Shown: positions 34,270 through 43,357, counted from the stretch's first letter. The stretch: DNA of 64,000 nt from Thiosulfatimonas sediminis (GCF_011398355.1 NZ_AP021889.1:930001-994000), one strand, 5' to 3'. The notes: generated from the sequence alone by a model not told the origin. Program-made: numbers and translations.

Positions 34270-34305
34270 TTTCTCGGTTTACTGTTAAAGGATTAAAAGC
34301 TCTAA

Positions 34306-34322
34306 AGCAAGTTAGATGCCTA
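34306..34322 (-). promoter_or_regulatory. Sigma-54-type promoter for flgA
   Basis: Minus strand TAGGCATCTAACTTGCT: GG-N10-GC with TTGCT at -12. 37 bases before flgA. Confidence 0.6.
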
Positions 34323-34350
34323 TATTTGAATGGTTGATGTTTTTACTAAC

Positions 34351-34367
34351 TTGGCTTGAGCTTTGCT
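34351..34367 (+). promoter_or_regulatory. Sigma-54-type promoter for cheV
   Basis: TTGGCTTGAGCTTTGCT: GG-N10-GC. About 100 bases before cheV and divergent from the flgA element. Confidence 0.65.
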
Positions 34368-34469
34368 TGGATGATTTAACATCAAAAAATTCGTTAGCTC
34401 AACTCAAGGTTTTGCTGTTTAATCGAACCTGCAATATTTGCTAATTTCGCAAAGGATAAGGAGAAATTC

Positions 34470-35438
34470 ATGTCTAACTTTTTAAAAGGGGTGGATCAGC
34501 GTACATCACTGGCCGGCATGAACCGAATGGAGCTGCTGCTGTTCAAAATTCGCGGAGAGCAACTGTTTGGCATTAATGTTTTTAAGGTGCGAGAGGTAAT
34601 TCGTACGCCCAAAATCTCTCCCGTCCCTAAGGCGGATGCGCGTATTGTGGGGGTTGCCGATATTCGCGGTCAAACTATGCCGATGATTGATTTGGCACGC
34701 GCCCTCGATTTGGAGCCTATTCCAAAAGATAAATATTCTGAAAGCTTGACCATTGTGACGGAGTTTAATAGTTCTGTGCAGGGATTTTTAGTGGAAGATG
34801 TTGATCGCATTGTGCACTTACGTTGGGAGGATATTTTGCCGCCGCCGGAAACCTTGCAGAATATTAACTATCTGACTGGTATTACACGGGCGCAAGAACA
34901 GCTGGTGGAGATTGTGGATGTGGAAAAGGTCTTGGTTGAGGTGGCCGGTAACCGGACTGACGTGCCAGATGAGTATATTCAGAATAATAAACAGATTATT
35001 CAAGGCAAAAACTTCTTTGTCTTGGGTGCGGATGATTCGGTTGTTGCGCGTTCGCAGTTAAAAAATATTTTAGATAACTTAGGAATTACGAACCGAATTG
35101 TTAATAACGGTAAACGTGCTTTAGAGTTATTGCAGCAGTGGGCTGAAGACGCTGCGCAGGGTGATGGGTTGCCTGTTGCTGAACGTGTTTTGATGGTTAT
35201 TTCGGATATTGAAATGCCTGAGATGGATGGCTACACCTTAACGACCAGCATTCGCAAAGATGAGCGTTTGAAAGATTTGTATGTGGTACTTAATTCGTCA
35301 TTGAGTGGTGGTTTTAATGACAAGCTGACCGAGAAGGTTGGCGCCAATGTATTTATCTCTAAATGGCATGCTGACCAACTGGCAAAAATCATTGTTGCGC
35401 GAATTAAGCAGGTTGAAAGTACTGCTAAAGCCAGTTAA
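34470..35438 (+). CDS. cheV: Chemotaxis coupling/receiver protein CheV
   Basis: 322 residues. N-terminal CheW-like domain (about 22-165: LLLFKIRGEQLFGINVFKVREV, GVADIRGQTMPMIDL) that couples receptors to CheA, and a C-terminal receiver domain (about 177-315) with the phospho-acceptor aspartate in VISDIEMPEMDGY. ATG at 34470 after AAGGAG. In Vibrio and Pseudomonas cheV lies beside flgA/flgM/cheR, as here. flgT follows after 22 bases or more. Confidence 0.95.
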   Translation: MSNFLKGVDQRTSLAGMNRMELLLFKIRGEQLFGINVFKVREVIRTPKISPVPKADARIVGVADIRGQTMPMIDLARALDLEPIPKDKYSESLTIVTEFNSSVQGFLVEDVDRIVHLRWEDILPPPETLQNINYLTGITRAQEQLVEIVDVEKVLVEVAGNRTDVPDEYIQNNKQIIQGKNFFVLGADDSVVARSQLKNILDNLGITNRIVNNGKRALELLQQWAEDAAQGDGLPVAERVLMVISDIEMPEMDGYTLTTSIRKDERLKDLYVVLNSSLSGGFNDKLTEKVGANVFISKWHADQLAKIIVARIKQVESTAKAS

Positions 35439-35505
35439 GGCTAGTTAAGGCGACATTAAGGTGAATCCGCCTTGTGTCAAAATGCATCTGAGCGTTGGAG
35501 TGAAA

Positions 35506-36918
35506 ATGCGTAGTAAATTCAATTATCGAGCTTTTTCAATCGTCGTATTTTTGCTGTCAAACGGCTTAGTGGCGCCAAGTTTGCAAGCGGATGACTTTGA
35601 ATTTTGGGAGCCAGAAGCATCCGTTCAACAAGAGTGTCAGCCAGGGGTGCAATATCAGCGTAATGCACAAGGCGTCTGTGAGCCGGTGACTTCATTGAAT
35701 GCAACGCAACCGATAAAAAAACCGTTAGTACAGAGCAAGCTTGCTGCCCAAAACAAGGGGTTGCCAAGTTGTTTTACGGTAAAAGGGCAGGCTTCCACCG
35801 AAGGCGTGGCGAATGAATTTGCAAAAAAAATGGCGATTCGCGAGGCTTTAAAAAATGCTTCCATGCAGCGTAATCTTGAGGTGAATAGTGATGTTACTTT
35901 GCAGAATCAGACAGTGCTGTTGGAGAATGAGCGTTTTGTCAGTCGATCACAGGTGCAAAGTTACACTTTGTTAAAAGAAGGATTGGAAGATCCATTAGAT
36001 GTGTATGGTCAAGAGAAACCGAAGCCGCTCAATTATGAAGTGGAACTGGATGTTTGTTTGAGCGCCAAGCGCGGTCTTTGTCCTGATTTAAATGGGCGGC
36101 AATACGCGCCATCGTTGTTAGTTGCTCCTTTAGCTGTGGAAGATGTTGCTGGAGTGCGGGATTTACGTAATCTTGTAATTGGATACCAGCAGGAGTTGGA
36201 GCGACGTTTACAGGATAGCGGGCAGCCAAATATTCATTCATTGCTGGGAGCGGTTGACATCCAAGCAAATCTTCGTATCACTCCAAATTTAGATCAGCAA
36301 TTATTGGAAGACTTATACGATCAGAGTGGTGCTCAATATTTGTTGTTGAGTGTACTGCGCTCAGCAACGAGTTTGCGCGAGGAGCAGGGATGGGGGACGC
36401 AAATTCAGCGTTATTACAATCAGGCCTTGGAAGATGATAGTCGCTATATTGAAGTGGATTGGTATGTGTTAGATTTGCTCGATAAACAAGTCGTACATCA
36501 GGTGCGTAACGGTTTTGATTTAAAAGGCGCGGTTCGTGTTAATCGAGACAGGATGTTCGGTACCAATGCGTTTTTTGCAACGGACACGGGTAAGGCGTTT
36601 GATCAATTACTGCAATACCAGAGTGCGAATGTTCTTGAGTTTTTGCATTGTAAACGTTTGGTCAGTAAGGTGATTGACGTCCGCGACGGAAAGTACTATC
36701 TCTTTTTAAACGCTGAATCGGGAGTGCAGGTTGGTGATGACTTGGCGGTTTATCATCGCATTGGCGCGCCTGTGAATGTATCCGGACGCAGTTTAGGGTC
36801 GGAATACGAGCCGGGCGCATTTTTAAAAGTGACGGCGATTCAAGCCAACTTTGCGATTGCGGAACTGAGTGCGTCAAAAAATGTAGTGCAAATTGGCGAT
36901 CTAGTCCGTCCTTGGTAG
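35506..36918 (+). CDS. flgT: Flagellar H-ring protein FlgT
   Basis: 470 residues from the ATG at 35506, which has GGAG five bases upstream and gives a clean signal peptide (cleavage near SLQADD); a GTG at 35461 would add an unlikely leader. The N-terminal domain includes SCFTVKGQASTEGVANEFAKKMAIREAL; the C-terminal part has DVRDGKYYLFLNAESGVQVGDDLAVYH. In Vibrio FlgT builds the H ring around the L/P rings and helps recruit the PomAB stator, which fits the PomAB-type stator at 5.4 kb. Cotranscribed with cheV. Confidence 0.85.
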   Translation: MRSKFNYRAFSIVVFLLSNGLVAPSLQADDFEFWEPEASVQQECQPGVQYQRNAQGVCEPVTSLNATQPIKKPLVQSKLAAQNKGLPSCFTVKGQASTEGVANEFAKKMAIREALKNASMQRNLEVNSDVTLQNQTVLLENERFVSRSQVQSYTLLKEGLEDPLDVYGQEKPKPLNYEVELDVCLSAKRGLCPDLNGRQYAPSLLVAPLAVEDVAGVRDLRNLVIGYQQELERRLQDSGQPNIHSLLGAVDIQANLRITPNLDQQLLEDLYDQSGAQYLLLSVLRSATSLREEQGWGTQIQRYYNQALEDDSRYIEVDWYVLDLLDKQVVHQVRNGFDLKGAVRVNRDRMFGTNAFFATDTGKAFDQLLQYQSANVLEFLHCKRLVSKVIDVRDGKYYLFLNAESGVQVGDDLAVYHRIGAPVNVSGRSLGSEYEPGAFLKVTAIQANFAIAELSASKNVVQIGDLVRPW

Positions 36919-37081
36919 AAGGGCTAGTCAGCATTTCTCTTAATATCGGCAAATTTTTCCGCATCATGTTTAGTCGATGCCGACTTTGTCGATTCATTTC
37001 GTTATATCAAAAATCCCACTAAGGCCGTATATAACGGCCATTTTGAATTTTTCTTGAAAGATTATCTTAAAAAAATCGCTT

Positions 37082-37098
37082 TTGGCATCATCCTTGTT
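37082..37098 (+). promoter_or_regulatory. Sigma-54-type promoter for flgBCD, GT at -12
   Basis: TTGGCATCATCCTTGTT: the -24 GG is standard but the -12 dinucleotide is GT instead of GC. About 87 bases before flgB. Confidence 0.5.
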
Positions 37099-37184
37099 AA
37101 GTCTTAGTTAGTTCAATTTACTCATGTCAGAATTTTGGGCGTAGCTTTAGCAACGCGCAAATGGTTTGATCGATGGAGGATGGT

Positions 37185-37583
37185 ATGGCCGAGTCAATAT
37201 TTGGTATTCATGAAAGAGCACTGCAAGTGCGTACCATGCGCGGTGAAGTGTTGGCCAGTAATTTGGCGAATGCCGATACACCAAACTATAAAGCGCGTGA
37301 TGTTGATTTTCGCCAAGCATTGCGTGCTGAAAGCGATAAATTTGCTAAAGATTCACTGCCAATGGCGCATACCAGTGGTCGACATATGACTGGTGATGCT
37401 CTGTTAAATACGCAAGATTTTTTGAAATATCGTATGCCGACTCAGCCCTCGTTGGATGGCAATACGGTAGAAGCGCACATCGAAAAAGCCCAGTATATGG
37501 AAAATGCGATGCAACACCAAGCAACCTTAGAGTTTATTGATAGCAAAATTCAAGGGATTCGCGGCGCGCTGAAAGGCGAATAA
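37185..37583 (+). CDS. flgB: Flagellar proximal rod protein FlgB
   Basis: 132 residues. Rod-family N-terminus ASNLANADTPNYKARDVDF and C-terminal helix. The ATG at 37185 has GGAGGA at 37175-37180; an in-frame ATG at 37173 overlaps that ribosome site and is rejected. First gene of flgBCDE. Confidence 0.94.
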   Translation: MAESIFGIHERALQVRTMRGEVLASNLANADTPNYKARDVDFRQALRAESDKFAKDSLPMAHTSGRHMTGDALLNTQDFLKYRMPTQPSLDGNTVEAHIEKAQYMENAMQHQATLEFIDSKIQGIRGALKGE

Positions 37584-37609
37584 GTCGGTATAGATTTTAG
37601 GAGAGAGTG

Positions 37610-38020
37610 ATGTCCTTATTTAAAGTATTAGATATTTCCGGTACGGGGATGCACGCGCAAACAGTGCGCTTAAATACCATCGCGTCGAACATGGCCAACG
37701 TCGATAGCGTGAGCTCGAATAAGGATGAAACCTATCGCTCCAAACAGCCGGTTTTTCAGACAATCTTGGAAGGTAATATGAATGAGCCAGCGATGGGTGT
37801 GCGCGTAAAAGAGATTGTTGAAAGCCAGGCGCCTTTAAAAATGGAATATAACCCGAATCATCCGATGGCAAACGAAGAGGGATACATCTTCCGTCCAAAT
37901 GTCGATATTAACGAGGAGATGGCGAATATGTTGTCCGCCTCTCGCTCTTATGAGACCAATATTGAAGTAATGAATACATCAAAACAGTTGCTGCTGCGTA
38001 CCATTCAGCTTGGCAAATAA
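37610..38020 (+). CDS. flgC: Flagellar proximal rod protein FlgC
   Basis: 136 residues from the ATG at 37610 (TAGGAGAGAG upstream). N-terminal ISGTGMHAQTVRLNTIASNMANVDS, the block NPNHPMANEEGYIFRPNVD, and the C-terminal MLSASRSYETNIEVMNTSKQLLLRTI are FlgC hallmarks. Confidence 0.95.
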   Translation: MSLFKVLDISGTGMHAQTVRLNTIASNMANVDSVSSNKDETYRSKQPVFQTILEGNMNEPAMGVRVKEIVESQAPLKMEYNPNHPMANEEGYIFRPNVDINEEMANMLSASRSYETNIEVMNTSKQLLLRTIQLGK

Positions 38021-38036
38021 GGAAAGGATTTGAATC

Positions 38037-38726
38037 ATGGATATTAGCTCACTTTTATCACCCAACAGTTCCGATTATGTCGCTAGCTTACAGCAAGGCA
38101 GCAGTTCTGCATCTTCTGCGCCGGATCAGGTTATGGGGCAAGCCGATTTTTTACGTTTATTGACCACACAGTTGCAGAATCAAGATCCCTCTAAACCGAT
38201 GGACCCAACCAGCTTTGTCACGGATTTGACGCAAATGAGCCAATTGGAATCGACGGTGCGCATGAATGAATCGATTTTGGCAATGACCAGTAGCTTTCAG
38301 AATATACAGACCATGCAAGCGGCATCGATGATTGGTAAAAGTGTGCAGGTAGAGGGTTCAATGTTCACGCATACTCAAAATGAGGCATCACAATTTCGCC
38401 TAAAAACCGATAAGCCGATGAATGATGTTGCCTTGGTTGTGTCCGATAAAGATGGCAAGGTGCGTGAAATTTCGATTGGCACCTTGGCCGCTGGTGAGAA
38501 AAACTTCTCTTGGGATGGTAAGGATGATTTGGGTAATGTGATGAATTCCGGCGATTATGAGTTGACCGCTTACGGTACCAATGACAACGGTGATTTGGAG
38601 ATGATTGGTTCGGTGGTTGCATCACGCGTTAATTCAATTAGTGTTAATAGCGACGGCAGTATGACCTTAAGTTTAGCAACCGGTGAACGTATTAGTATGG
38701 ATGCGGTGCGTGAAATTAGCGGCTAA
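38037..38726 (+). CDS. flgD: Flagellar hook capping protein FlgD
   Basis: 229 residues. N-terminal signature QADFLRLLTTQLQNQDPSKPMDP with LTQMSQLES, then the FLgD Ig-like/tudor-like region with FSWDGKDDLGNVMNSGDYEL. Scaffold for hook assembly; lost from the finished structure. 17 bases after flgC. Confidence 0.95.
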   Translation: MDISSLLSPNSSDYVASLQQGSSSASSAPDQVMGQADFLRLLTTQLQNQDPSKPMDPTSFVTDLTQMSQLESTVRMNESILAMTSSFQNIQTMQAASMIGKSVQVEGSMFTHTQNEASQFRLKTDKPMNDVALVVSDKDGKVREISIGTLAAGEKNFSWDGKDDLGNVMNSGDYELTAYGTNDNGDLEMIGSVVASRVNSISVNSDGSMTLSLATGERISMDAVREISG

Positions 38727-38762
38727 TTTTGCCGCATTTATGCCGATTTTAACCGCTAAAAG

Positions 38763-38779
38763 TTGGCATCGCATTTGCT
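38763..38779 (+). promoter_or_regulatory. Sigma-54-type promoter for flgE
   Basis: TTGGCATCGCATTTGCT: GG-N10-GC. Gives flgE its own start with a leader of about 115 bases that includes the hairpin GCTGG/CCAGC near 38830. Confidence 0.7.
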
Positions 38780-38906
38780 ATGTTTAGATAACAGAATAAT
38801 TTGATTTACTGATTACGCATCGGGCTGGCAAGACCCAGCTCGGCAAGAAAATACAAGCACGGGCTTTGGTAGACAGAATTTAATAAGACACACAAGGAGA
38901 AAGATC

Positions 38907-40544
38907 ATGGGTGTAGCTTATGACTTAAATGCATTAAGTGGGATTAACGCAGCATCAACTGGATTGGGCGTTATTTCTAATAACTTGGCCAACTCGCAGT
39001 CGGTCGGTTTTAAAAGTTCGCGTGCGGAATTTGCGGATATGTTTTCTGGGCCACAAAATTCACCGGGTAACGGGGTTCGAGTTGCAGCCGTGACCCAAGA
39101 CTTCACCCAAGGAACGATTGCCGGCACCGGTCGAGAGCTGGATATGGCAATTGATGGCGAAGGCTTTTTTGTTTTGGAAGATAAAACGGGACGCTATGAC
39201 AATGTGTATACCCGTAATGGATCCTTTAAATTGGATAAAGACGGCTTTCTGACTGATCAGACAGGCAACAAAGTTCAGGGCTTTTTATTGAATGAAAATA
39301 TATCCACCACCACCAATCCAGTGTTTGATACCACGCTGAGTTCGATTGATTTGGATGATTTGAATAAAGAGCCAAAAGCCACTGATGAAATGACCTTTGA
39401 TATCAACTTGAATGGTGAAGCCGACAACAACGTTGATGGCAATTTAACGGCAACCCCAGGTTCGATTGACAATTCGGTTGGTGGAACCACGCCAATTGGT
39501 GGAGCCACCTTATCGAATATTGCAAAATTGACGGATTTTGAAACCGAAGGGGCTTATGGCGGTTTTCCAGATTACGTAACCACCGAAACCATTCATGACA
39601 CTTTGGGCGGGGAGCACCGTTTAACAGCCAATTTCTATAAACGTGATGTGGTGACGACAGGTCCTGGGGTTAACGGTTCAGATTTGACTTATGATGCGGC
39701 CACCGATACCTACTCTCAGGTTGCAACTGGGACAGGCGATACAAAATATACCAGTTGGTTGGTGCAGTACACGATGGAAGATTACGACCAAGAAACTGGG
39801 CAATGGGTGACCAGTGGTCATGCAGAGGGCGCGACACCAGGTGAGGCGACGGCAGACGGCGGGTTAGTTTATGAGTTGCGTTTTGACACCAATGGTAAAT
39901 TGATTGATGTTCGTGAGCCTTTAGAGCAAAACACTCAAGCAGCGGGAACCGGCGGTAACATCAATATTGTTGGACAAGATACGGCGAATACTGCGTTGGA
40001 TCCTGCAAGCTGGGTATCGGTAAATTCTGCACCGAGCATGAAATGGGTTGTGGATGCGCCTTTTACTGGAGCGAGTGATCCATTGGGTAATACTGCTGAT
40101 ACGACGATTGGGATTGAAGTAGATTTTGAAGAAATGACCCAATTTGCCGGCTCTTCTATTACCCGTGGTGTGACACAAAATGGTTATGCGGTTGGTGATT
40201 TAATCGGTTTGACGACCGGTTTGGATGGTGTCATTCAAGCGCGTTATTCAAACGGACGCTCCGTACCAGTTGCTCAGGTGGCTTTGGCAAATTTTGCCGA
40301 TAAAAACGCCATGGAAAAACTCGGTGGTCAAACTTACGCGGAAACCTTTAGCTCGGGTACCCGTCAATTGGGGCAACCGCAATCGGTTGGTTTGGGAACC
40401 ATTAATGCTGGTTCATTGGAGTATTCCAACGTGGATGTTGCTGGTGAGTTGGTCAATATGATTCAAACTCAGCGTACTTATCAGGCATCTGCTCAGGTTA
40501 TTTCGACGTCACAGCAGTTAACGCAGACTATCCTACAGCTATAA
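38907..40544 (+). CDS. flgE: Flagellar hook protein FlgE
   Basis: 545 residues, longer than the ~400 of E. coli because of an enlarged Asp/Thr-rich middle (about 150-420). N-terminal LSGINAASTGLGVISNNLANSQSVGFKSSRAEFADMF and C-terminal SLEYSNVDVAGELVNMIQTQRTYQASAQVISTSQQL are typical. Strong AAGGAG ribosome site. Followed by a terminator. Confidence 0.95.
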   Translation: MGVAYDLNALSGINAASTGLGVISNNLANSQSVGFKSSRAEFADMFSGPQNSPGNGVRVAAVTQDFTQGTIAGTGRELDMAIDGEGFFVLEDKTGRYDNVYTRNGSFKLDKDGFLTDQTGNKVQGFLLNENISTTTNPVFDTTLSSIDLDDLNKEPKATDEMTFDINLNGEADNNVDGNLTATPGSIDNSVGGTTPIGGATLSNIAKLTDFETEGAYGGFPDYVTTETIHDTLGGEHRLTANFYKRDVVTTGPGVNGSDLTYDAATDTYSQVATGTGDTKYTSWLVQYTMEDYDQETGQWVTSGHAEGATPGEATADGGLVYELRFDTNGKLIDVREPLEQNTQAAGTGGNINIVGQDTANTALDPASWVSVNSAPSMKWVVDAPFTGASDPLGNTADTTIGIEVDFEEMTQFAGSSITRGVTQNGYAVGDLIGLTTGLDGVIQARYSNGRSVPVAQVALANFADKNAMEKLGGQTYAETFSSGTRQLGQPQSVGLGTINAGSLEYSNVDVAGELVNMIQTQRTYQASAQVISTSQQLTQTILQL

Positions 40545-40565
40545 TCTTTAAGCGCTTTAATCTTC

Positions 40566-40591
40566 AGCCGGCATTTATTGCCGGCTTTTTT
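40566..40591 (+). terminator. Intrinsic terminator after flgE
   Basis: 8-bp stem agccggca/tgccggct, five-base loop, six T. Ends the flgBCDE unit before the flgF promoter. Confidence 0.9.
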
Positions 40592-40675
40592 ATGGGCGCT
40601 CCATTTTTTGCCTTATCGTTATTAACGGCCTAAGCTCCAGAACTTTAGCGTAAATAATTTTATTGTTTAGAGTTT

Positions 40676-40692
40676 TTGGCACGCTGCCTGCT
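40676..40692 (+). promoter_or_regulatory. Sigma-54-type promoter for flgFGH
   Basis: TTGGCACGCTGCCTGCT: -24 TTGGCACG is consensus, -12 is CTGCT, GG-N10-GC spacing. Predicted start near 40704. Confidence 0.75.
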
Positions 40693-40703
40693 AAGTTTTA
40701 CTT

Positions 40704-40850
40704 GAGAAAAGAAATGCGTCAAATCGCTAACACACAAGAGAAAACTTAGCCTTTAGGATTAAGGCTCGACATAGTGACTATGTCATCGGGGTAGTGGTTT
40801 TAGGATGAGGCAGCTGCCCCTCTTTTTAATTATTGTTTGGAGTCTTTGTT
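40704..40850 (+). promoter_or_regulatory. Structured flgF leader ending in a terminator-like hairpin
   Basis: About 147 bases between the predicted sigma-54 start and flgF. Three hairpins in a row: AGCCTT/AAGGCT (40748-40766), GACATAG-tga-CTATGTC (40768-40784), and GGGGTAG/CTGCCCC (40788-40794 with 40814-40820) directly followed by TCTTTTT. The last looks like an intrinsic terminator 23 bases before the flgF start. Could be an attenuator; it does not match a riboswitch class that I know. Confidence 0.45.
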
Positions 40851-41594
40851 ATGGACCGGATGTTATATGTAGCCATGAGTGGCGCTAAGGAAGTGATGCT
40901 TTCGCAGGCGAATAACTCAAACAATTTGGCCAACGCCAATACTGACGGCTTTAAAAAAGACTTCAATATTTTCCGTGCCCAGCATATGGAAGGGCCGGGG
41001 CAGCACACTCGTACCTATGCATTAGATGAGCGTCCAGCAACCGACTATACACCGGGAGCGATTAAAGTCACTGGTCGAGATTTAGACTTGGTCACTCGAG
41101 GTGATGGTTTTATGGCAATTCAAACCCCAAAAGGGGATGAGGCCTATATCCGTACAGCCAGTGCGCAGATTTTGCCGAATGGCGATATGGTCGATGTCAG
41201 CGGAAATCCTGTGCTCAACGAGGGCGGCGCACCAATCAACGTGCCGCCTTATGAAAGTATTGCCATTGGCGATGATGGTACGATTACGATTGTGCCGGCT
41301 GGTGCGCAAGGAAATCAGCAAGTGGTATTGGATCGTTTGCGTCTGGTGCAGCCGGATGTCGCTAATTTGTACAAAGGCTTAGACGGTTTTAGTCGTCAGC
41401 GAGAAGGTTCGCCGGAATTAAATCAAGCAAGCGTTGCAGTGGTGAGTGGGGCTTTGGAAACCAGTAATGTCAATACTGCCGAGGCGCTCGTGAATATGAT
41501 TGAGCTGTCGCGCCAATATGAGTTGCAAGTCAAAATGATGGCAACCAGTAAAAATCACGCTCAGAAATCCGATTCGCTGTTGTCTGTTCGTTAA
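40851..41594 (+). CDS. flgF: Flagellar proximal rod protein FlgF
   Basis: 247 residues from the ATG at 40851 (GGAG at 40839-40842). N-terminal MLYVAMSGAKEVMLSQANNSNNLANANTDGFKKD; middle GDGFMAIQTPKGDEAYIR; C-terminal SNVNTAEALVNMIELSRQYELQVKMM. A TTG at 40833 in the same frame is unlikely because it covers the ribosome site. Confidence 0.94.
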   Translation: MDRMLYVAMSGAKEVMLSQANNSNNLANANTDGFKKDFNIFRAQHMEGPGQHTRTYALDERPATDYTPGAIKVTGRDLDLVTRGDGFMAIQTPKGDEAYIRTASAQILPNGDMVDVSGNPVLNEGGAPINVPPYESIAIGDDGTITIVPAGAQGNQQVVLDRLRLVQPDVANLYKGLDGFSRQREGSPELNQASVAVVSGALETSNVNTAEALVNMIELSRQYELQVKMMATSKNHAQKSDSLLSVR

Positions 41595-41614
41595 TGTCTT
41601 AAGGAGATAAAGAT

Positions 41615-42406
41615 ATGAATCACGCACTCTATATTGCAAAAACCGGTTTAGAGGCTCAGCAATTTCGTCTGGCTGCGATCTCTAACAATATTGCGAACGC
41701 CAATACTTATGGCTTTAAAGCCGGGCGCGCTGAATTTAACGATTTGATTTACCAGAATGTACGTCAACCTGGGGCCCAGGCCACTCAAGATGAAGCGAAT
41801 ACGCTGCCTTCTGGTCTGCAATTAGGGACCGGGGTTAAAGCCATTGGCGTGCAAAAAATTCATACCCAAGGCAATATCATGGTGACTGATAATCAGTTGG
41901 ATTTGGCGGTCGAGGGCAAAGGTTTTTTCCAAACCTTAGACCAAGATGGCAATTTGATGTACACCCGTGACGGTTCTTTTGAAGTTAATCAGAACGGGGA
42001 TATTGTCACGTCATCGGGTTATTTACTGGAACCCAATATTAATGTCCCACAGGACGCGACAGAGATATCCATCACCAGTGACGGTGCCGTGTTTGTGTCA
42101 CAGCCAGGCAACGTTGGACAGAATCAGATTGGTCAGATTGAGTTGGCTACCTTCATTAATCCAGCGGGTTTGGAATCTTTAGGAAAGAACTTCTATGCAG
42201 AAACCACTGCGAGTGGCGCGCCAAATATCAATAATCCGGACACCGCAGAAGCCGGTTCAGTATTACAAGGTGCGTTAGAGTCTTCTAACGTTAATACTGT
42301 CGAAGAGTTGATTGGCATGATTGAAGCGCAGCGCACCTATGAAATGAACTCAAAAGCCATCTCTGCTGCTAACGGTATGATGCAGTATCTGAATAACAAC
42401 ACCTAA
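41615..42406 (+). CDS. flgG: Flagellar distal rod protein FlgG
   Basis: 263 residues. ALYIAKTGLEAQQFRLAAISNNIANANTYGFK at the start, VEGKGFFQTLDQDGNLMYTRDGSF in the middle, ESSNVNTVEELIGMIEAQRTYEMNSKAIS at the end: all FlgG hallmarks. AAGGAG ribosome site, 20 bases after flgF. Confidence 0.96.
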   Translation: MNHALYIAKTGLEAQQFRLAAISNNIANANTYGFKAGRAEFNDLIYQNVRQPGAQATQDEANTLPSGLQLGTGVKAIGVQKIHTQGNIMVTDNQLDLAVEGKGFFQTLDQDGNLMYTRDGSFEVNQNGDIVTSSGYLLEPNINVPQDATEISITSDGAVFVSQPGNVGQNQIGQIELATFINPAGLESLGKNFYAETTASGAPNINNPDTAEAGSVLQGALESSNVNTVEELIGMIEAQRTYEMNSKAISAANGMMQYLNNNT

Positions 42407-42448
42407 TAGCATAATGGCAAGCCAAGTTTGAGTCATTAAGGAGGGTTT

Positions 42449-43171
42449 ATGAATCGCAGAATGAACATATTATTAATCGGTCTAGGTGCGATTGTGGTTG
42501 CGCAATTAGCAGGATGCGGCAGTACGCCGCAGCGCCATCAAGAGCTTAACTACGCGCCAAGTTATCCGGTGAATATTCCAAAGCCGCAGCAACCCACCAA
42601 TGGTTCTTTGTATCAGCCTGGGGCTATGACATTGTTTGATGATTCGCGCGCCCATCGAGTTGGCGATATTATCACCATTAATTTGGATGAAAGTATGACG
42701 GCCAATAAAAAAGACGAGGCTAAATACGATAAATCGAATAGTCAAGATTATGGCATTAACACGCCGCTGAACATTACTGCGCCGGGTGGTTTATTGGGTG
42801 GCGTGGTGGGTGGCGTCGGAAAGGCGGCAGTTGGTTTGGGTATTGGGTATGGCTCAAACGGTTCTTTTTCCGGTAAAAGCGATGTTAAGCAAAATTCCAG
42901 TTTAAGTGGTTCGATTTCTGTCACCGTGGTGGAAGTGATTCCCAATGGCAACTTAATGATTCGTGGTGAAAAATGGATTACCATTCATGAAGGTGATGAA
43001 GTGGTCCAGTTTGCCGGAATTATTCGTCCGGACGACATTCAACCGGATAATACGATTTCGTCACAAAAGGTTGCCGATGTGCGTTTGGTGTATAAAGATG
43101 TCGGCATGAGTGGGAATACTGCGCGTGCCGGGGTTGCAACCGAGTGGCTAAGTCGTTACTGGCCGTTTTGA
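42449..43171 (+). CDS. flgH: Flagellar L-ring lipoprotein FlgH
   Basis: 240 residues. Lipobox AQLAGC (C23); L-ring blocks RAHRVGDIITINLDES, LSGSISVTVVEVIPNGNLMIRGEKWI, EVVQFAGIIRPDDI. Forms the outer-membrane bushing. AAGGAGG ribosome site. Confidence 0.96.
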   Translation: MNRRMNILLIGLGAIVVAQLAGCGSTPQRHQELNYAPSYPVNIPKPQQPTNGSLYQPGAMTLFDDSRAHRVGDIITINLDESMTANKKDEAKYDKSNSQDYGINTPLNITAPGGLLGGVVGGVGKAAVGLGIGYGSNGSFSGKSDVKQNSSLSGSISVTVVEVIPNGNLMIRGEKWITIHEGDEVVQFAGIIRPDDIQPDNTISSQKVADVRLVYKDVGMSGNTARAGVATEWLSRYWPF

Positions 43172-43178
43172 TCTTATC

Positions 43179-43210
43179 AACCGTAGGCATGCAGGGCTGT
43201 GCTTACGGTT
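43179..43210 (+). other. Hairpin between flgH and flgI
   Basis: AACCGTA (43179-43185) pairs with TACGGTT (43204-43210), with a smaller inner stem. No T-run follows, so it is at most a weak terminator, or an mRNA-stabilising 3' hairpin of flgFGH. Confidence 0.4.
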
Positions 43211-43357
43211 ATTGTTATGGTTTTTAGGCGCGAACTTGTTTTGTGCCTGAAGTCACTTACGGATTCTGTGTCGTCTATGTTTACAGGCGTTGAGTTTCAG
43301 ACAGTTTCTGTGAATATCCTTAAAAATTCTTCCCTGTTTTAATCTATTAAACGTCTT

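Noticed and set aside
40704-40850. c-di-GMP (GEMM) riboswitch in the flgF leader
   Set aside because: The conserved GEMM blocks could not be aligned by eye; kept only as an unclassified structured leader.
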